This document shows, piece after piece, positions 24,207 through 31,504 of a stretch of DNA of 32,876 nucleotides. The notes below the pieces were generated by a model. That model was not told where the DNA came from and ran no database searches. It saw nothing but the letters and a program-made list of their open reading frames with translations. The stretch's first letter is position 1; every line of letters starts with the position of its first letter. The DNA is from SMAG-U1939 sp035763125 (GTDB taxonomy: Bacteria; Chloroflexota; Ktedonobacteria; Ktedonobacterales; JADMIN01): positions 1 to 32,876 of the forward strand of contig DASUBU010000076.1 of assembly GCA_035763125.1 (NCBI GenBank), read 5' to 3'. Made by a program: the position numbers and the translations under genes.

Positions 24207-24866
24207 ATGGACAAGGAAGACGAGGCGCTGCGGGCGAGCTACGACCGCGTCGCCGCCCAGTACGCGGAGGAATTCTACGACGAGCTCAGCCGCAAGCCCT
24301 TCGACCGCGAGCTGCTCGACGCGTACGCCGAGCGGGTGCGCGGGGCGACGCAGCCTGGTGAGGTGTGGGACGTGGGCTGCGGGCCGGGGCATGTCGGGCG
24401 CTACCTGGCGGATCGCGGCGTCGCCGTGCGAGGGCTGGATGTGTCGGAGCGGATGGTGGAGCAGGCACGACGGCTAAATCCCGGCATAGCCTTCGTGCGG
24501 GGAACGATGCTGGCGCTGCCGGTGGCGGACGGGACGCTGACCGGCATTGTCTCCTTCTACGCGATCATCCACCTGTCACGCACGGATGCCCAGCGGGCGC
24601 TGGCGGAGTTCCACCGTGGGCTCCGTGAAGACGGCGAGTTGCTGCTCGCATTCCATGGCGGTGAGGGCGAGCTGTTCACCGACGAATGGTTCGGCGAGCG
24701 GGTGGCTGTGCATGCGACGCTCTTTGGCGGCGACGAGATGGCGGATTACGCGAGGCGAGCGGGCTTCGTGGATATCGAGGTGCGCGAGCGCGAGCCGTAC
24801 CCCTTCGAGCACCAGACGCGCCGTGTCTATCTTTCGCTGCGCAAGCCACCGGGAGATGCGCGCTGA
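24207..24866 (+). CDS. Class I SAM-dependent methyltransferase
   Basis: A 219-residue methyltransferase with a complete Rossmann core. Motif I is VWDVGCGPGHVGRYLADRG (about residues 53-71); the acidic end of strand 2 is GLDVS (Asp78); the following helix is ERMVEQARRLNP; motif II/III is FVRGTMLALPVADGTLTGIVSF, then LREDGELLLAFHGG. The N-terminal helix SYDRVAAQYAEEFYDEL is typical of UbiE/methyltransferase-25-like enzymes. The substrate cannot be predicted. The ATG follows GGGGGTGG. It ends 14 bases from the convergent next gene. Confidence 0.92.
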   Translation: MDKEDEALRASYDRVAAQYAEEFYDELSRKPFDRELLDAYAERVRGATQPGEVWDVGCGPGHVGRYLADRGVAVRGLDVSERMVEQARRLNPGIAFVRGTMLALPVADGTLTGIVSFYAIIHLSRTDAQRALAEFHRGLREDGELLLAFHGGEGELFTDEWFGERVAVHATLFGGDEMADYARRAGFVDIEVREREPYPFEHQTRRVYLSLRKPPGDAR

Positions 24867-24880
24867 GCCGCATCTCTCTC

Positions 24881-25132
24881 CTAGTCTGATTCTCGGCGCG
24901 CTAGCCAGGTCTCCAGCTTGGCCTGCCAACGGGGATTTATCGCACTGCCGGCCAGGAATGCTTCCAGCTCGGCGGGCTTCAGCTTCGCCTCGCGCGCGAT
25001 CCGCTCCACCGTGAGGCCGTCCAGGGTGAGCGCCACACGTAGCTCGGCGCGCAGAGTGAGCGCCTGTGCCTCGGCGGTGCGTCTCAGCTCGCCCAGCGCA
25101 GGCGGCCGCTTCAGCTTACGTCTATCGTCCAT
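24881..25132 (-). CDS. Small helical protein, HTH-like
   Basis: An 83-residue basic, helical protein. The segment LTLDGLTVERIAREAKLKPAELEAFLAGS has the spacing of a helix-turn-helix (TVERIAREAKL as helix two, PAELEAFL as recognition helix) but lacks a full family signature. The ATG at 25132 (MDDRRKLKRPPALGE) is preceded by GAGG at eight bases; the longer frame adds 54 residues of unlikely composition. It converges on the methyltransferase gene. It could be a small DNA-binding protein; this is tentative. Confidence 0.65.
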   Translation of the reverse strand: MDDRRKLKRPPALGELRRTAEAQALTLRAELRVALTLDGLTVERIAREAKLKPAELEAFLAGSAINPRWQAKLETWLARRESD

Positions 25133-25472
25133 CCGGCATCCTCGCTCTCCGCTGCGCGGCATCTTCGGCGGGCTCGTATGCCTAAAGCGTAGCCGGCATG
25201 CCGCACGTTGACCCGATTGTGACACATCTTTGAGACCAGCGGTGAGATGTTCTGAGCCAACTGGTGGTACCCTGTGACCGTCGGACGGTCCCATGCGGTT
25301 GTATAGCTGGGCCGCTTGCAGGCGGGCTCACCGGGTGAAGCCGTTGCGGACTGGTATGTTTCGTGCTACCGCGCTACCGCAGAGTCGTCAAGCATCGCGC
25401 GACGCGGTGTCACCGAGTTGCGGACCCGCGCTCCGGCGAACGCACTCCCACTAGACTAGCCAAGGAGCATCA

Positions 25473-25877
25473 GTGAGCAAGCGCATACTCGTCGTAGATG
25501 ACCAGGAGCCTCTGCTCTCGCTCCTGCGCATGCTGTTGGAGGACGAAGGGTACAAAGTCTCCATCATGCGAGAGGGACGTGGCGCGTTTGCGAGCGTTCA
25601 GGAGAATCCGCCGGATCTGGTGATTCTGGATCTGCGGCTGGCCGACGCGTCAGGTGCGGACATACTTGAGAGTCTGCGGGCGCACGAGGGCACCGCCGAG
25701 ATCCCGGTCATCATCTACACCGCGGCAGTGCTCGAAGCGGAGACGATGACCAATCTCATCAACGGCAACCCGATGCGCTATCGCAACGTAGCGGTCCTGC
25801 AGAAGCCCTTCGAGCAGGATGCGCTGCTCGAGCGCGTGCGGCAGATGTTGACGGCGCCCCAGCCGCTACAGAGCTAG
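25473..25877 (+). CDS. Single-domain response regulator
   Basis: A 134-residue receiver-only protein. It has Asp9/Asp10 (LVVDDQEP), phospho-acceptor Asp53 (VILDLRLADASG), Thr83 (VIIYTAA) and Lys111 (VLQKPFEQD), so it should accept phosphate. An unusual stretch between beta4 and beta5 (AETMTNLINGNPMRYRNVAVL) replaces the usual GADDYLTKP-like sequence. The start is GTG with AAGGAG five bases upstream. There is no kinase beside it, so its partner may be the CheA of the distant operon or a kinase elsewhere. The next gene begins 30 bases on. The 178 bases upstream (25295-25472) show no clear promoter. Confidence 0.9.
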   Translation: MSKRILVVDDQEPLLSLLRMLLEDEGYKVSIMREGRGAFASVQENPPDLVILDLRLADASGADILESLRAHEGTAEIPVIIYTAAVLEAETMTNLINGNPMRYRNVAVLQKPFEQDALLERVRQMLTAPQPLQS

Positions 25878-25907
25878 GGGAGCGCACGAAGGGAAGGTTT
25901 GGGGGGA

Positions 25908-26207
25908 GTGGCAAAGAACGGCAACGGCAAATCGTCCGGCGGCGGCCGATTCTTCTGGTTCGTGTGTGGCCTGGCCATTGGTGCGGGTCTGGCGGTGCTC
26001 TTCGCGCCGCAGCCCGGCGAAGAGACACGCAAGCAGCTTGCCGAGCAGGCAGAGCTGTTCACCAAGCGCGGCCGACTCGACTACGATCAGATCGTGCAGA
26101 CTTTTCGCGAGCGCGCCAACGACGCGATCGTGCTCGGCAAAGAGGCGTACTCGCGCTCCAAAGACGAGGTCTCGACGCGCTATCAAAAGGCCAAGAGCGG
26201 CGCGTAA
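25908..26207 (+). CDS. YtxH-like membrane-anchored protein
   Basis: A 99-residue protein with one N-terminal membrane helix, FFWFVCGLAIGAGLAVLFAP, followed by PQPGEETRKQLAEQAE and a charged helical tail. This GLxxGAxxALLFAPxxGxxTR pattern is the YtxH family signature, found in small stress-linked proteins of Gram-positives and Chloroflexota. I prefer the GTG at 25908, with AAGG ten bases upstream, to a TTG nine bases earlier. It is 30 bases after the response regulator gene and may share its transcript. Confidence 0.85.
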   Translation: MAKNGNGKSSGGGRFFWFVCGLAIGAGLAVLFAPQPGEETRKQLAEQAELFTKRGRLDYDQIVQTFRERANDAIVLGKEAYSRSKDEVSTRYQKAKSGA

Positions 26208-26233
26208 CACGCTGGCCGCAGACCACAACATCC

Positions 26234-26263
26234 GCGGGGCCGCCCGATATCGGGCGGCCCCGC
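26234..26263. terminator. Perfect 30-bp palindrome, probable bidirectional terminator
   Basis: Two 15-base arms beginning GCGGGGCCGCCCGAT are exact complements with no loop. It lies in the 90-base gap between the convergent YtxH gene and the small membrane protein gene, the right place for a shared terminator. There is no T tract on either side. Confidence 0.55.
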
Positions 26264-26297
26264 ATCATGCACGCCAACGGGGCTTCCGAGCGTGACA

Positions 26298-26522
26298 TCA
26301 GCGCCGCGTACGGGGCCGGCCGCGCAGCTCGCGGCCCAGGGTCAACACCAATCCAGCGACGATCAACGCAACGAAGACCAGCGCCGAGAGCGCGTTGGGC
26401 GCCTGGAGCACGCGCACCAGCAGCGTGCCGGCGATGAAGGCCAGCGCGACGCCGCCCAGGATGATGGCGTCTCCGGCGAAGAAGGTGTAGGTGGCTTTGA
26501 GCGCGCCAACAATGCGATTCAA
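26298..26522 (-). CDS. Small two-helix membrane protein
   Basis: A 74-residue protein with two clear membrane helices, AIILGGVALAFIAGTLLV and ALSALVFVALIVAGLVLTLG, and a basic end (RELRGRPRTRR). It starts with TTG, which overlaps the TGA stop of the upstream membrane-protein gene (TTGA), a sign of translational coupling. I do not recognise a family. Because it is made together with the ExxE-motif membrane protein, it may be its small subunit (inference). Confidence 0.68.
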   Translation of the reverse strand: MNRIVGALKATYTFFAGDAIILGGVALAFIAGTLLVRVLQAPNALSALVFVALIVAGLVLTLGRELRGRPRTRR

Positions 26523-27358
26523 CCGAGCACCTCGCCTTCGATGGGCCGCTCCACATCTCGCGCCGTCGGCATGTCCGCGGACACAGGCGCTTTCGCCGGG
26601 GCGTAGGGCCGCAGCCAGGCGATCAGCGCAAAGGCGACCAGCAGATAGAAGGCCACCAGAATCGGCAGGAAGAGGTCCTCGTGCCACCAGCTCAGGCCGA
26701 GGCCCTCGCCGCCCCAGAACGTGCCGAAGCTGGTCAGCATGATGCCCACGACGAACTTCAGCGTATTCTCCGGCACCCGTTGCAGCGGCGCGCGGACCAG
26801 CACGCCCGCCCCCACCACCAGCAGCAGCGCGATTGCCGCGCCAACCGTCGCGACGGCAATGCCGTTGCCGCTGCCAGTGACGTTGGAAGAGGCGTTCGCG
26901 TTGGCGCCGAAGGTGATGACGATGAAGGCGACCTCCAGTCCCTCCAGCAGCACGCTCTTGAACGAGGTCGCCACCCCGAAGGGATCAATGCCGGCGTGGG
27001 GCGTCTCGCCGCGCTCGCGCATCGCGGCCAGCTCCTCCTCGTAGATCGCCTCTTCGTCGTGCATCGCTTTCAACCCGGCGTAGCGCAGGATGGCCTTCTT
27101 GAGCCACTTGAGACCAAAGAGCGCCAGCAGCAGCCCGACCACCAGCCGCAACGCACCGATCGGCACGTACGCCACCAGCGCCGTGCCGAAGACGCCGACG
27201 ATCACTGCCAGCGCGCCCACCGCCGCCAGCGTCCCGGCGAACGAGCTGCGCCAGTTGATGGTGACACCGACCACCAGCACGATCGTGAACGCCTCGACGA
27301 ATTCGACCGTCGAGGCCAGGAACGCCGCGACCAGCACGGCCCATAGCTGCGTCGTCAC
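26519..27358 (-). CDS. Integral membrane protein with duplicated ExxE motifs (COG4280-like)
   Basis: A 279-residue protein with about seven membrane helices. An internal repeat is visible: STVEFVEAFTIVLVVG (Glu19, Glu22) near the start and SVLLEGLEVAFIVITFGAN (Glu139, Glu142) in the middle. Paired acidic motifs in two repeats recall cation transporters such as GDT1/UPF0016 and the REGLE motif of FTR1 iron permeases; the nearest group I can suggest is COG4280. A charged cytoplasmic loop (HDEEAIYEEELAAMRERGE) separates the halves. The start is GTG at 27358 with GGGAGGG eight bases upstream. A metal-ion transport role is an inference. It is coupled to the following 74-residue membrane protein. 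Confidence 0.75.
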   Translation of the reverse strand: MTTQLWAVLVAAFLASTVEFVEAFTIVLVVGVTINWRSSFAGTLAAVGALAVIVGVFGTALVAYVPIGALRLVVGLLLALFGLKWLKKAILRYAGLKAMHDEEAIYEEELAAMRERGETPHAGIDPFGVATSFKSVLLEGLEVAFIVITFGANANASSNVTGSGNGIAVATVGAAIALLLVVGAGVLVRAPLQRVPENTLKFVVGIMLTSFGTFWGGEGLGLSWWHEDLFLPILVAFYLLVAFALIAWLRPYAPAKAPVSADMPTARDVERPIEGEVLG

Positions 27359-27531
27359 CGCTCGCCCTCCCGCCGCTCACAAGACTCGGACTCCAGTCAG
27401 TACAATGGCATAGTCCGGGTCAGATTGTAACAGGTGCGCTACCGAGCGGTGCGGGTCTATGCCGCATAGCATGATCATAGAGTGAGCACGTGAGAGCGGG
27501 CCAACGCATGCATTCGCGCCTGGAGGGCGCG

Positions 27532-27578
27532 TCCCCAGTGGGGATGCCCCTCCGCTGCGAAACCCGCCTCCGCGGGTT
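27532..27578 (+). repeat. Two small hairpins before the transposase remnant
   Basis: TCCCCAGTGGGGA (27532-27544) is a 5-bp stem with a 3-base loop. AACCCGC (27561-27567) and GCGGGTT (27572-27578) form a 7-bp stem with a CTCC loop. Such subterminal hairpins occur at ends of IS200/IS605-type elements and near REP-associated transposase genes; the transposase scrap follows at 27612. Confidence 0.4.
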
Positions 27579-27611
27579 AGGGACAGAAGGGCCGATAGCA
27601 ACATCAGACAG

Positions 27612-27715
27612 ATGAACCAAGAGCGCGGTAAGGATATGCGGGGGACGCGGGTCGCGTTGTTTGTTCATCTCATTTGGGCGACGCGGGATCGCCTGCCGGG
27701 GGCGTCGTCGTCCAC
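27612..27715 (+). pseudogene. REP-associated/IS200-type transposase fragment
   Basis: The translation contains VALFVHLIWATRDRLP, close to the N-terminal signature of REP-associated tyrosine transposases (Y1 transposase domain), where the text usually runs VHLVWATWDRLPLLTPE. After DRLP the likeness ends, and no catalytic HUH or tyrosine motif follows; the frame stays open by chance into the next gene. It lies in the 520-base gap 27359-27879, whose other content is the hairpins just upstream and a promoter at 27764-27793. Confidence 0.5.
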
Positions 27716-27763
27716 TCACTGCACATCTCACGCGAATTCGCGCTGGCGACGCCTGCTCGGCTG

Positions 27764-27793
27764 TTGCGCCACGCGTCGCACTGCCGCTATAAT
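27764..27793 (+). promoter_or_regulatory. Sigma-70-like promoter of the E1 dehydrogenase gene
   Basis: TTGCGC (27764-27769) and a perfect TATAAT (27788-27793) are 18 bases apart. The ATG of the dehydrogenase gene is 86 bases beyond the -10 box. Confidence 0.55.
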
Positions 27794-27879
27794 GACGTGG
27801 ATGTGCCGGCCCGCAAGACGGGCGCTCTGGGCGTTTACCGCCAACTCGAAAACGATGCGCAGCGTGGAGGTTGGGCGAG

Positions 27880-29976
27880 ATGACAACGAACGTCACTGCG
27901 CCAGCGGCGGGCACTGGCGCCCGCACGCTGGACCCGATCGGGCTCTACCGGACGATGCTGATGGCCCGCACCATCAACGACGTCCTCAAGGCGCGCAAGA
28001 CGCAGGGCAAGTTTCCCTTCTATATCGGCTGCGCGGGGCACGAGGCGATGGCCGCGGTGGTCGCCGCGCTCGACGACGAAGACTGGCTCGCGTTCTACTA
28101 TCGCGATCTGGCCGGCTGGCTCCAGCGCACCGGCGACGTGAAGTCCGTGCTGCGTGCCGCCTACTCACGCACGACCGATCCGATGTGCTCCGGCCGCAAC
28201 ATGCCCTCGCACTACAGCAGCCGCAGGTTTCACGTGATGCCGGGCGTCAGTGAGGTCGCCGGCCTGGCCCCCTTCGCTGGCGGCGTCGGCTTCGCCTTCA
28301 AGCGCGACGGCAGCCGCCGCGTGGTGATGTGCTCCGGCGGTGACGGCGCGGCCGCCACGAACGACTACAACGTGCTGCTGCGCCAGGCAACCGTACTCAA
28401 GCTGCCCGTGCTGATGACGATCTGGAACAACCACTGGGCGATCATGACGGAGCAGCAGGCGCAGTGGGCCGGCGACCTGACGGCACAGGTGCGCGCGATG
28501 GACGCCATAGCGGTTGACGTGGACGGCGTCAATCCCTTCGAGGTCTATGACACGGCGCGCATGCTCGCCGAGCGCCTGCGCGACGGCGAAGGCCCCGCCT
28601 TCATGCACGTCCACAACGGCCTGCTCGATCCCCACTCCAGCAGCACCGACATCCGCCGCTACCGCACGCGCGAGGAGATCGAGGAGACCACCCGCACCAA
28701 GGATCCCGTCAAGCGTATGGCCGAGCTGCTGGTGGAGAAGCGGCTGGCGACCCAGGATGAGCTCGATCGCATGCGCGACGAGGTGCGCGACGAGCTGGAC
28801 CAGGCCGAGGAGGACGTGCAGGCCGAGCCGACGGTCGACGGCACACGCGTGACGGAGAAGGTGATCCAGATCCCCAACACCGTCGCGCCCGCCAGCGGCC
28901 CCGCCAAGCCGGCCCAAATGATCGAGGCGATCAACGACGCGCTGGTCGAGATCGTCAAGCGCGACCCCGGCTTCTTCGTCTTCGGCCAAGACGTCGGCAG
29001 CGCGACCGGCGGCGTCTTCAACGCCACCGCGCGGCTGGTCAAGGAGTTTCCTGGCACGGCGATCAGCAGCGCGCTCAACGAGCAGTACATCGCCGGCATC
29101 TCCGCCGGCGCCTCGATGGCCGACGACCGGCCGCGCTGCGGCGAGATCCAGTTCGTGGACTACCATCAGTCCGCCACGCAGACCATCCGGCTGGCCGCGC
29201 GCACTTACTACCAGTCCTTTGGCGACTGGAACTGCCCGATGCTGCTGCGGATGAAGTCTGGCTCGGGCGGCGGCGGACCGATCTCGGATAGCGGCTCTGG
29301 CGGCGGCGCGTTTGGCCACTCGAACGCCGGCGAGCAGTGGTTCACCAACGTTCCTGGCTTGATCACGATCTGCCCGGCCACCCCCTACGATGCCAAAGGC
29401 TTGCTGCTCGAAGCCTCCACCTCGCAGTCGCCGGTAATCTTCCTGGAGCGCGGCCGGCTCTACCGCGCCGACGCGCCGCGCGTCCACAAGGGCGGTGCGC
29501 CCATCGCGGGGCTGGCGGAGCTGTGGAACGTGCCGGAGGGCTACTACACCGAGCCCATCGGCAAGGCGCGCACGGTGCGCATCGGCCAGGGGCAGCCCTT
29601 CGCCACGATCGTGAGCTGGGGCACGATGTTCCTAGAGTCGGCCATCGCGGCGGCGCGCTTCGTCGAGCAGGGCGGCGGCGCAGTGGACGTGATTGACCTG
29701 CGCACGCTGATGCCCTTCGACGAGGAGGCCATCCGTGAATCGGTGCAGCAGACCAACCGCGCGATTGTGGTGACGGAGGAGGCGGATCTCACCAGCTTCG
29801 GGCGCCACATCCACTCGTGGATCGCGCAGAGCTTCTTCTGGAAGCTGGACAACGCGCCAGTCTACATCTCGGCGATCGCCGCGCCCGCCGCGCCCTACAA
29901 CGGCCCCGAGGAGACCTGCTTCTACCCGACCGCCGACACGATCCTCGGCGCGCTGGGCAATCTCGCCCGCGAGTGA
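27880..29976 (+). CDS. Fused alpha/beta E1 subunit of a thiamine-dependent 2-oxoacid dehydrogenase
   Basis: A 698-residue fusion. Residues about 15-310 form the E1 alpha part: GLYRTMLMARTINDVL, FYIGCAGHEA, the ThDP/Mg motif GDGAAATNDYN (154-164) ending in NN (183-184), and HSSSTDIRRYRTREEIE. After a charged linker, residues about 345-698 form E1 beta: FVFGQDVGSATGGVF, LNEQYIAGISAGAS, FGHSNAGEQWF with the conserved His, PATPYDAKGLLLEA, then DLRTLMPFDEEAI. It decarboxylates a 2-oxoacid, branched-chain acids being most likely, and hands the acyl group to a lipoyl E2. The ATG at 27880 has GGAGG nine bases upstream. E2 and E3 genes are not beside it, so it works with subunits encoded elsewhere. 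Substrate choice is inferred. Confidence 0.9.
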   Translation: MTTNVTAPAAGTGARTLDPIGLYRTMLMARTINDVLKARKTQGKFPFYIGCAGHEAMAAVVAALDDEDWLAFYYRDLAGWLQRTGDVKSVLRAAYSRTTDPMCSGRNMPSHYSSRRFHVMPGVSEVAGLAPFAGGVGFAFKRDGSRRVVMCSGGDGAAATNDYNVLLRQATVLKLPVLMTIWNNHWAIMTEQQAQWAGDLTAQVRAMDAIAVDVDGVNPFEVYDTARMLAERLRDGEGPAFMHVHNGLLDPHSSSTDIRRYRTREEIEETTRTKDPVKRMAELLVEKRLATQDELDRMRDEVRDELDQAEEDVQAEPTVDGTRVTEKVIQIPNTVAPASGPAKPAQMIEAINDALVEIVKRDPGFFVFGQDVGSATGGVFNATARLVKEFPGTAISSALNEQYIAGISAGASMADDRPRCGEIQFVDYHQSATQTIRLAARTYYQSFGDWNCPMLLRMKSGSGGGGPISDSGSGGGAFGHSNAGEQWFTNVPGLITICPATPYDAKGLLLEASTSQSPVIFLERGRLYRADAPRVHKGGAPIAGLAELWNVPEGYYTEPIGKARTVRIGQGQPFATIVSWGTMFLESAIAAARFVEQGGGAVDVIDLRTLMPFDEEAIRESVQQTNRAIVVTEEADLTSFGRHIHSWIAQSFFWKLDNAPVYISAIAAPAAPYNGPEETCFYPTADTILGALGNLARE

Positions 29977-30002
29977 CATCTCAAATGCCGTGAGTGCTTG
30001 GA

Positions 30003-30042
30003 AGCCGGATGAGTTAGGCCAACACGTCCAACTCGTCCGGCT
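30003..30042 (+). terminator. Hairpin after the E1 gene
   Basis: AGCCGGATGAGTT (30003-30015) pairs with AACTCGTCCGGCT (30030-30042), 13 pairs with one G-U, around a 14-base loop. It begins 26 bases after the dehydrogenase stop. No T tract follows. Confidence 0.5.
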
Positions 30043-30096
30043 AGTGCTTCTGATCTGCTTGCGCGCCAACGCTGAGCGTGAGGAGCCGTCCTGCTC

Positions 30097-30399
30097 GTGA
30101 GCCGACTTGGCACTGCCATCTCTGCAGATTTGCTGTTGGCCGCCGCGATCCTCGCGATGGTGATCGTAGTGTGCGTGAGGATCATCAGGGATCTGCACAG
30201 GCGTCAGCTCTTTCAAGCAGCGATTCGTGCGGCCGTTCTGACTATGGGTGTGGGCTGCTACCTCACCCTCTATGTTGCATTTCTTGGTGCGCAGTCGCCG
30301 TGGATGGTTGTGGTGGGAGTAATCTTGCTGGCTGGTGGGCTTGCTTGGTTTGTCGGTTTGGCTGTGCGGGATGCGAGTAGAGTGCGAAAGAGTTCTTGA
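30097..30399 (+). CDS. Small membrane protein of unknown function
   Basis: A 100-residue protein with three predicted membrane helices: ADLLLAAAILAMVIVVCVRII, IRAAVLTMGVGCYLTLYVAFLG and PWMVVVGVILLAGGLAWFVGL. The helices are joined by a basic segment, RDLHRRQLFQ. No family is recognised. The start is GTG, with GAGGAG about 12 bases upstream, rather far. It stands alone between the dehydrogenase hairpin and a convergent gene. Confidence 0.6.
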   Translation: MSRLGTAISADLLLAAAILAMVIVVCVRIIRDLHRRQLFQAAIRAAVLTMGVGCYLTLYVAFLGAQSPWMVVVGVILLAGGLAWFVGLAVRDASRVRKSS

Positions 30400-30404
30400 C
30401 CTGC

Positions 30405-30605
30405 TCAATGTCGAGCATCGGCAGCACGTAGCACATACGAATCAGGAAATGCGTAGTCAGTCGGTCGCAGGCCGATAACAACTATCCTGTGCCCAAGCCC
30501 GGCTTGCCATGCAGCTGCCGCATACCGGGCACCATCAGCACCATACGCTTGCTCCAGCCGCCGATACGTGGCAGGTGAAGCTGCCACTTCGAGCCCTTGC
30601 CTCAC
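30405..30605 (-). CDS. Possible small protein coupled to the YqhA-family gene
   Basis: A 66-residue frame starting with GTG that overlaps the TGA stop of the YqhA-family gene (GTGA). The product, with RRLEQAYGADGARYAAAAWQ followed by AGLGHRIVVIGLRPTDY, has protein-like composition and a plausible helix-strand order, but no family is recognised. It could be a real coupled gene or the remaining end of a larger broken one. It ends five bases from the convergent 100-residue membrane gene. Confidence 0.45.
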   Translation of the reverse strand: MRQGLEVAASPATYRRLEQAYGADGARYAAAAWQAGLGHRIVVIGLRPTDYAFPDSYVLRAADARH

Positions 30606-31225
30606 CTTTGATGGGTAGCGCCGCTAGCAGCATCCGCATTCCACTCGTCCAGGTCGTCGCGGCTCGCTGGAGCTGCATTGTCGGCCAGGCCGGTGGCCTG
30701 ATCGGCTGTACTCGCGACCGGCTCAGCGGGCTGCGGCAATGTGGCGCGACGCTCGTCCCTGCCGATGTGCAACATGCTGAAAGCTGTCAGCGCAAGGATG
30801 ACGACCGCGATGGCCACGCCGAGGGGCAGAAGATCGGTGGTGCCGTTCCAGAAGATCACCTGGCCCAGAAAGCTGGTGGCTAGAATGACCACCACCACAC
30901 TGATGAGCCGCGACTTGAGGTCATCGAGTGAAGCGATGACAAGCCAGCCGGGCAATCGCACAGGGCCAATGAACAGCTCGAAGAGGCCGAGGCCGACGAT
31001 ATAGAGCGCGGCGGCGAGCAGGGAGAGATCCACCAGTTCGATACTGGCGATGGCGAGCAGCTTGAGGGCTCCCTCGGAGCCCACCGCGGAAATGATCTCG
31101 CCAATCAGGACGACGATACGCGCCAGAATGACCACGAAAAGGATGGCGGAGAGCGTAAGGCTGGCGACGACGCCTGCGAGGACGAGGTAGCGCGTCGCTG
31201 ATAGTGCACGGCCCGTGCGATCCAT
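30602..31225 (-). CDS. YqhA-family (UPF0114) membrane protein
   Basis: A 207-residue inner-membrane protein. The UPF0114 pattern is visible: a first helix VLAGVVASLTLSAILFVVIL, a second block IASIELVDLSLLAAALYIVGLGLFELFI, the motif LPGWLVIASLDDLKSRLISVVVVIL, and a last helix LPLGVAIAVVILALTAFSML. The sequence LFELF with LDDLK is the family hallmark. A soluble tail of about 45 residues rich in Ala, Asp and Pro follows. The ATG at 31225 has GGGAGG seven bases upstream; the longer frame includes a fossil TPR tail and is rejected. The family's function is unknown. Confidence 0.88.
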   Translation of the reverse strand: MDRTGRALSATRYLVLAGVVASLTLSAILFVVILARIVVLIGEIISAVGSEGALKLLAIASIELVDLSLLAAALYIVGLGLFELFIGPVRLPGWLVIASLDDLKSRLISVVVVILATSFLGQVIFWNGTTDLLPLGVAIAVVILALTAFSMLHIGRDERRATLPQPAEPVASTADQATGLADNAAPASRDDLDEWNADAASGATHQR

Positions 31226-31370
31226 GGCGATCCTCCCGCTGGCTCCTGGCGGACGTTCCCGGCTGGGCATGCGGTGAACACAGTAGTGGTAGCGCGAAGT
31301 CGCGAGAATGGATGCCTCCGCCACGCTACGGCGCCCATCTGGATGTGCCGAGTGTATCACCTGGCGCCGC

Positions 31371-31398
31371 CACGATGCGTGCACGCACGATGCGTGCA
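31371..31398. repeat. Tandem 13-bp near-palindromes upstream of the YqhA-family gene
   Basis: CACGATGCGTGCA occurs at 31371-31383 and 31386-31398, a 15-bp period. Each copy contains GCACG/CGTGC-like arms around ATG. They lie about 146 bases before the YqhA-family start, near a weak TACACT box on the minus strand, and could be operator copies. Confidence 0.4.
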
Positions 31399-31407
31399 AG
31401 AAGGTTA

Positions 31408-31460
31408 CCCCATCACCGCCAGCGCGCTCGATGTATGGACGAAAGAGGCCCTCACCGAGT
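31408..31460 (-). pseudogene. Fossil of a TPR-protein C-terminus
   Basis: On the minus strand this reads LGEGLFRPYIER and then, after a two-base loss, LAVMG and a stop. It matches the tail of the TPR protein at the window's right edge (RLSEGLYRPHIERTLADLG). At the DNA level, GCCAGC, GCGCTCGATGT and GAGGCCCTC are shared in the same order. Only the tail remains. Confidence 0.5.
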
Positions 31461-31504
31461 ACGGAACGCGAAGGCATCCTACAGTCATCCTGGTCGCGCT
31501 GTGA

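Noticed and set aside
27716..28253. Continuation of the frame starting at 27612 as one protein
   Set aside because: After the transposase-like start the translation loses all likeness and runs antiphase through the E1 gene.
28165..29487. Minus-strand frame of 440 codons opposite the E1 gene
   Set aside because: Antisense shadow of a well-conserved dehydrogenase; no family motifs.
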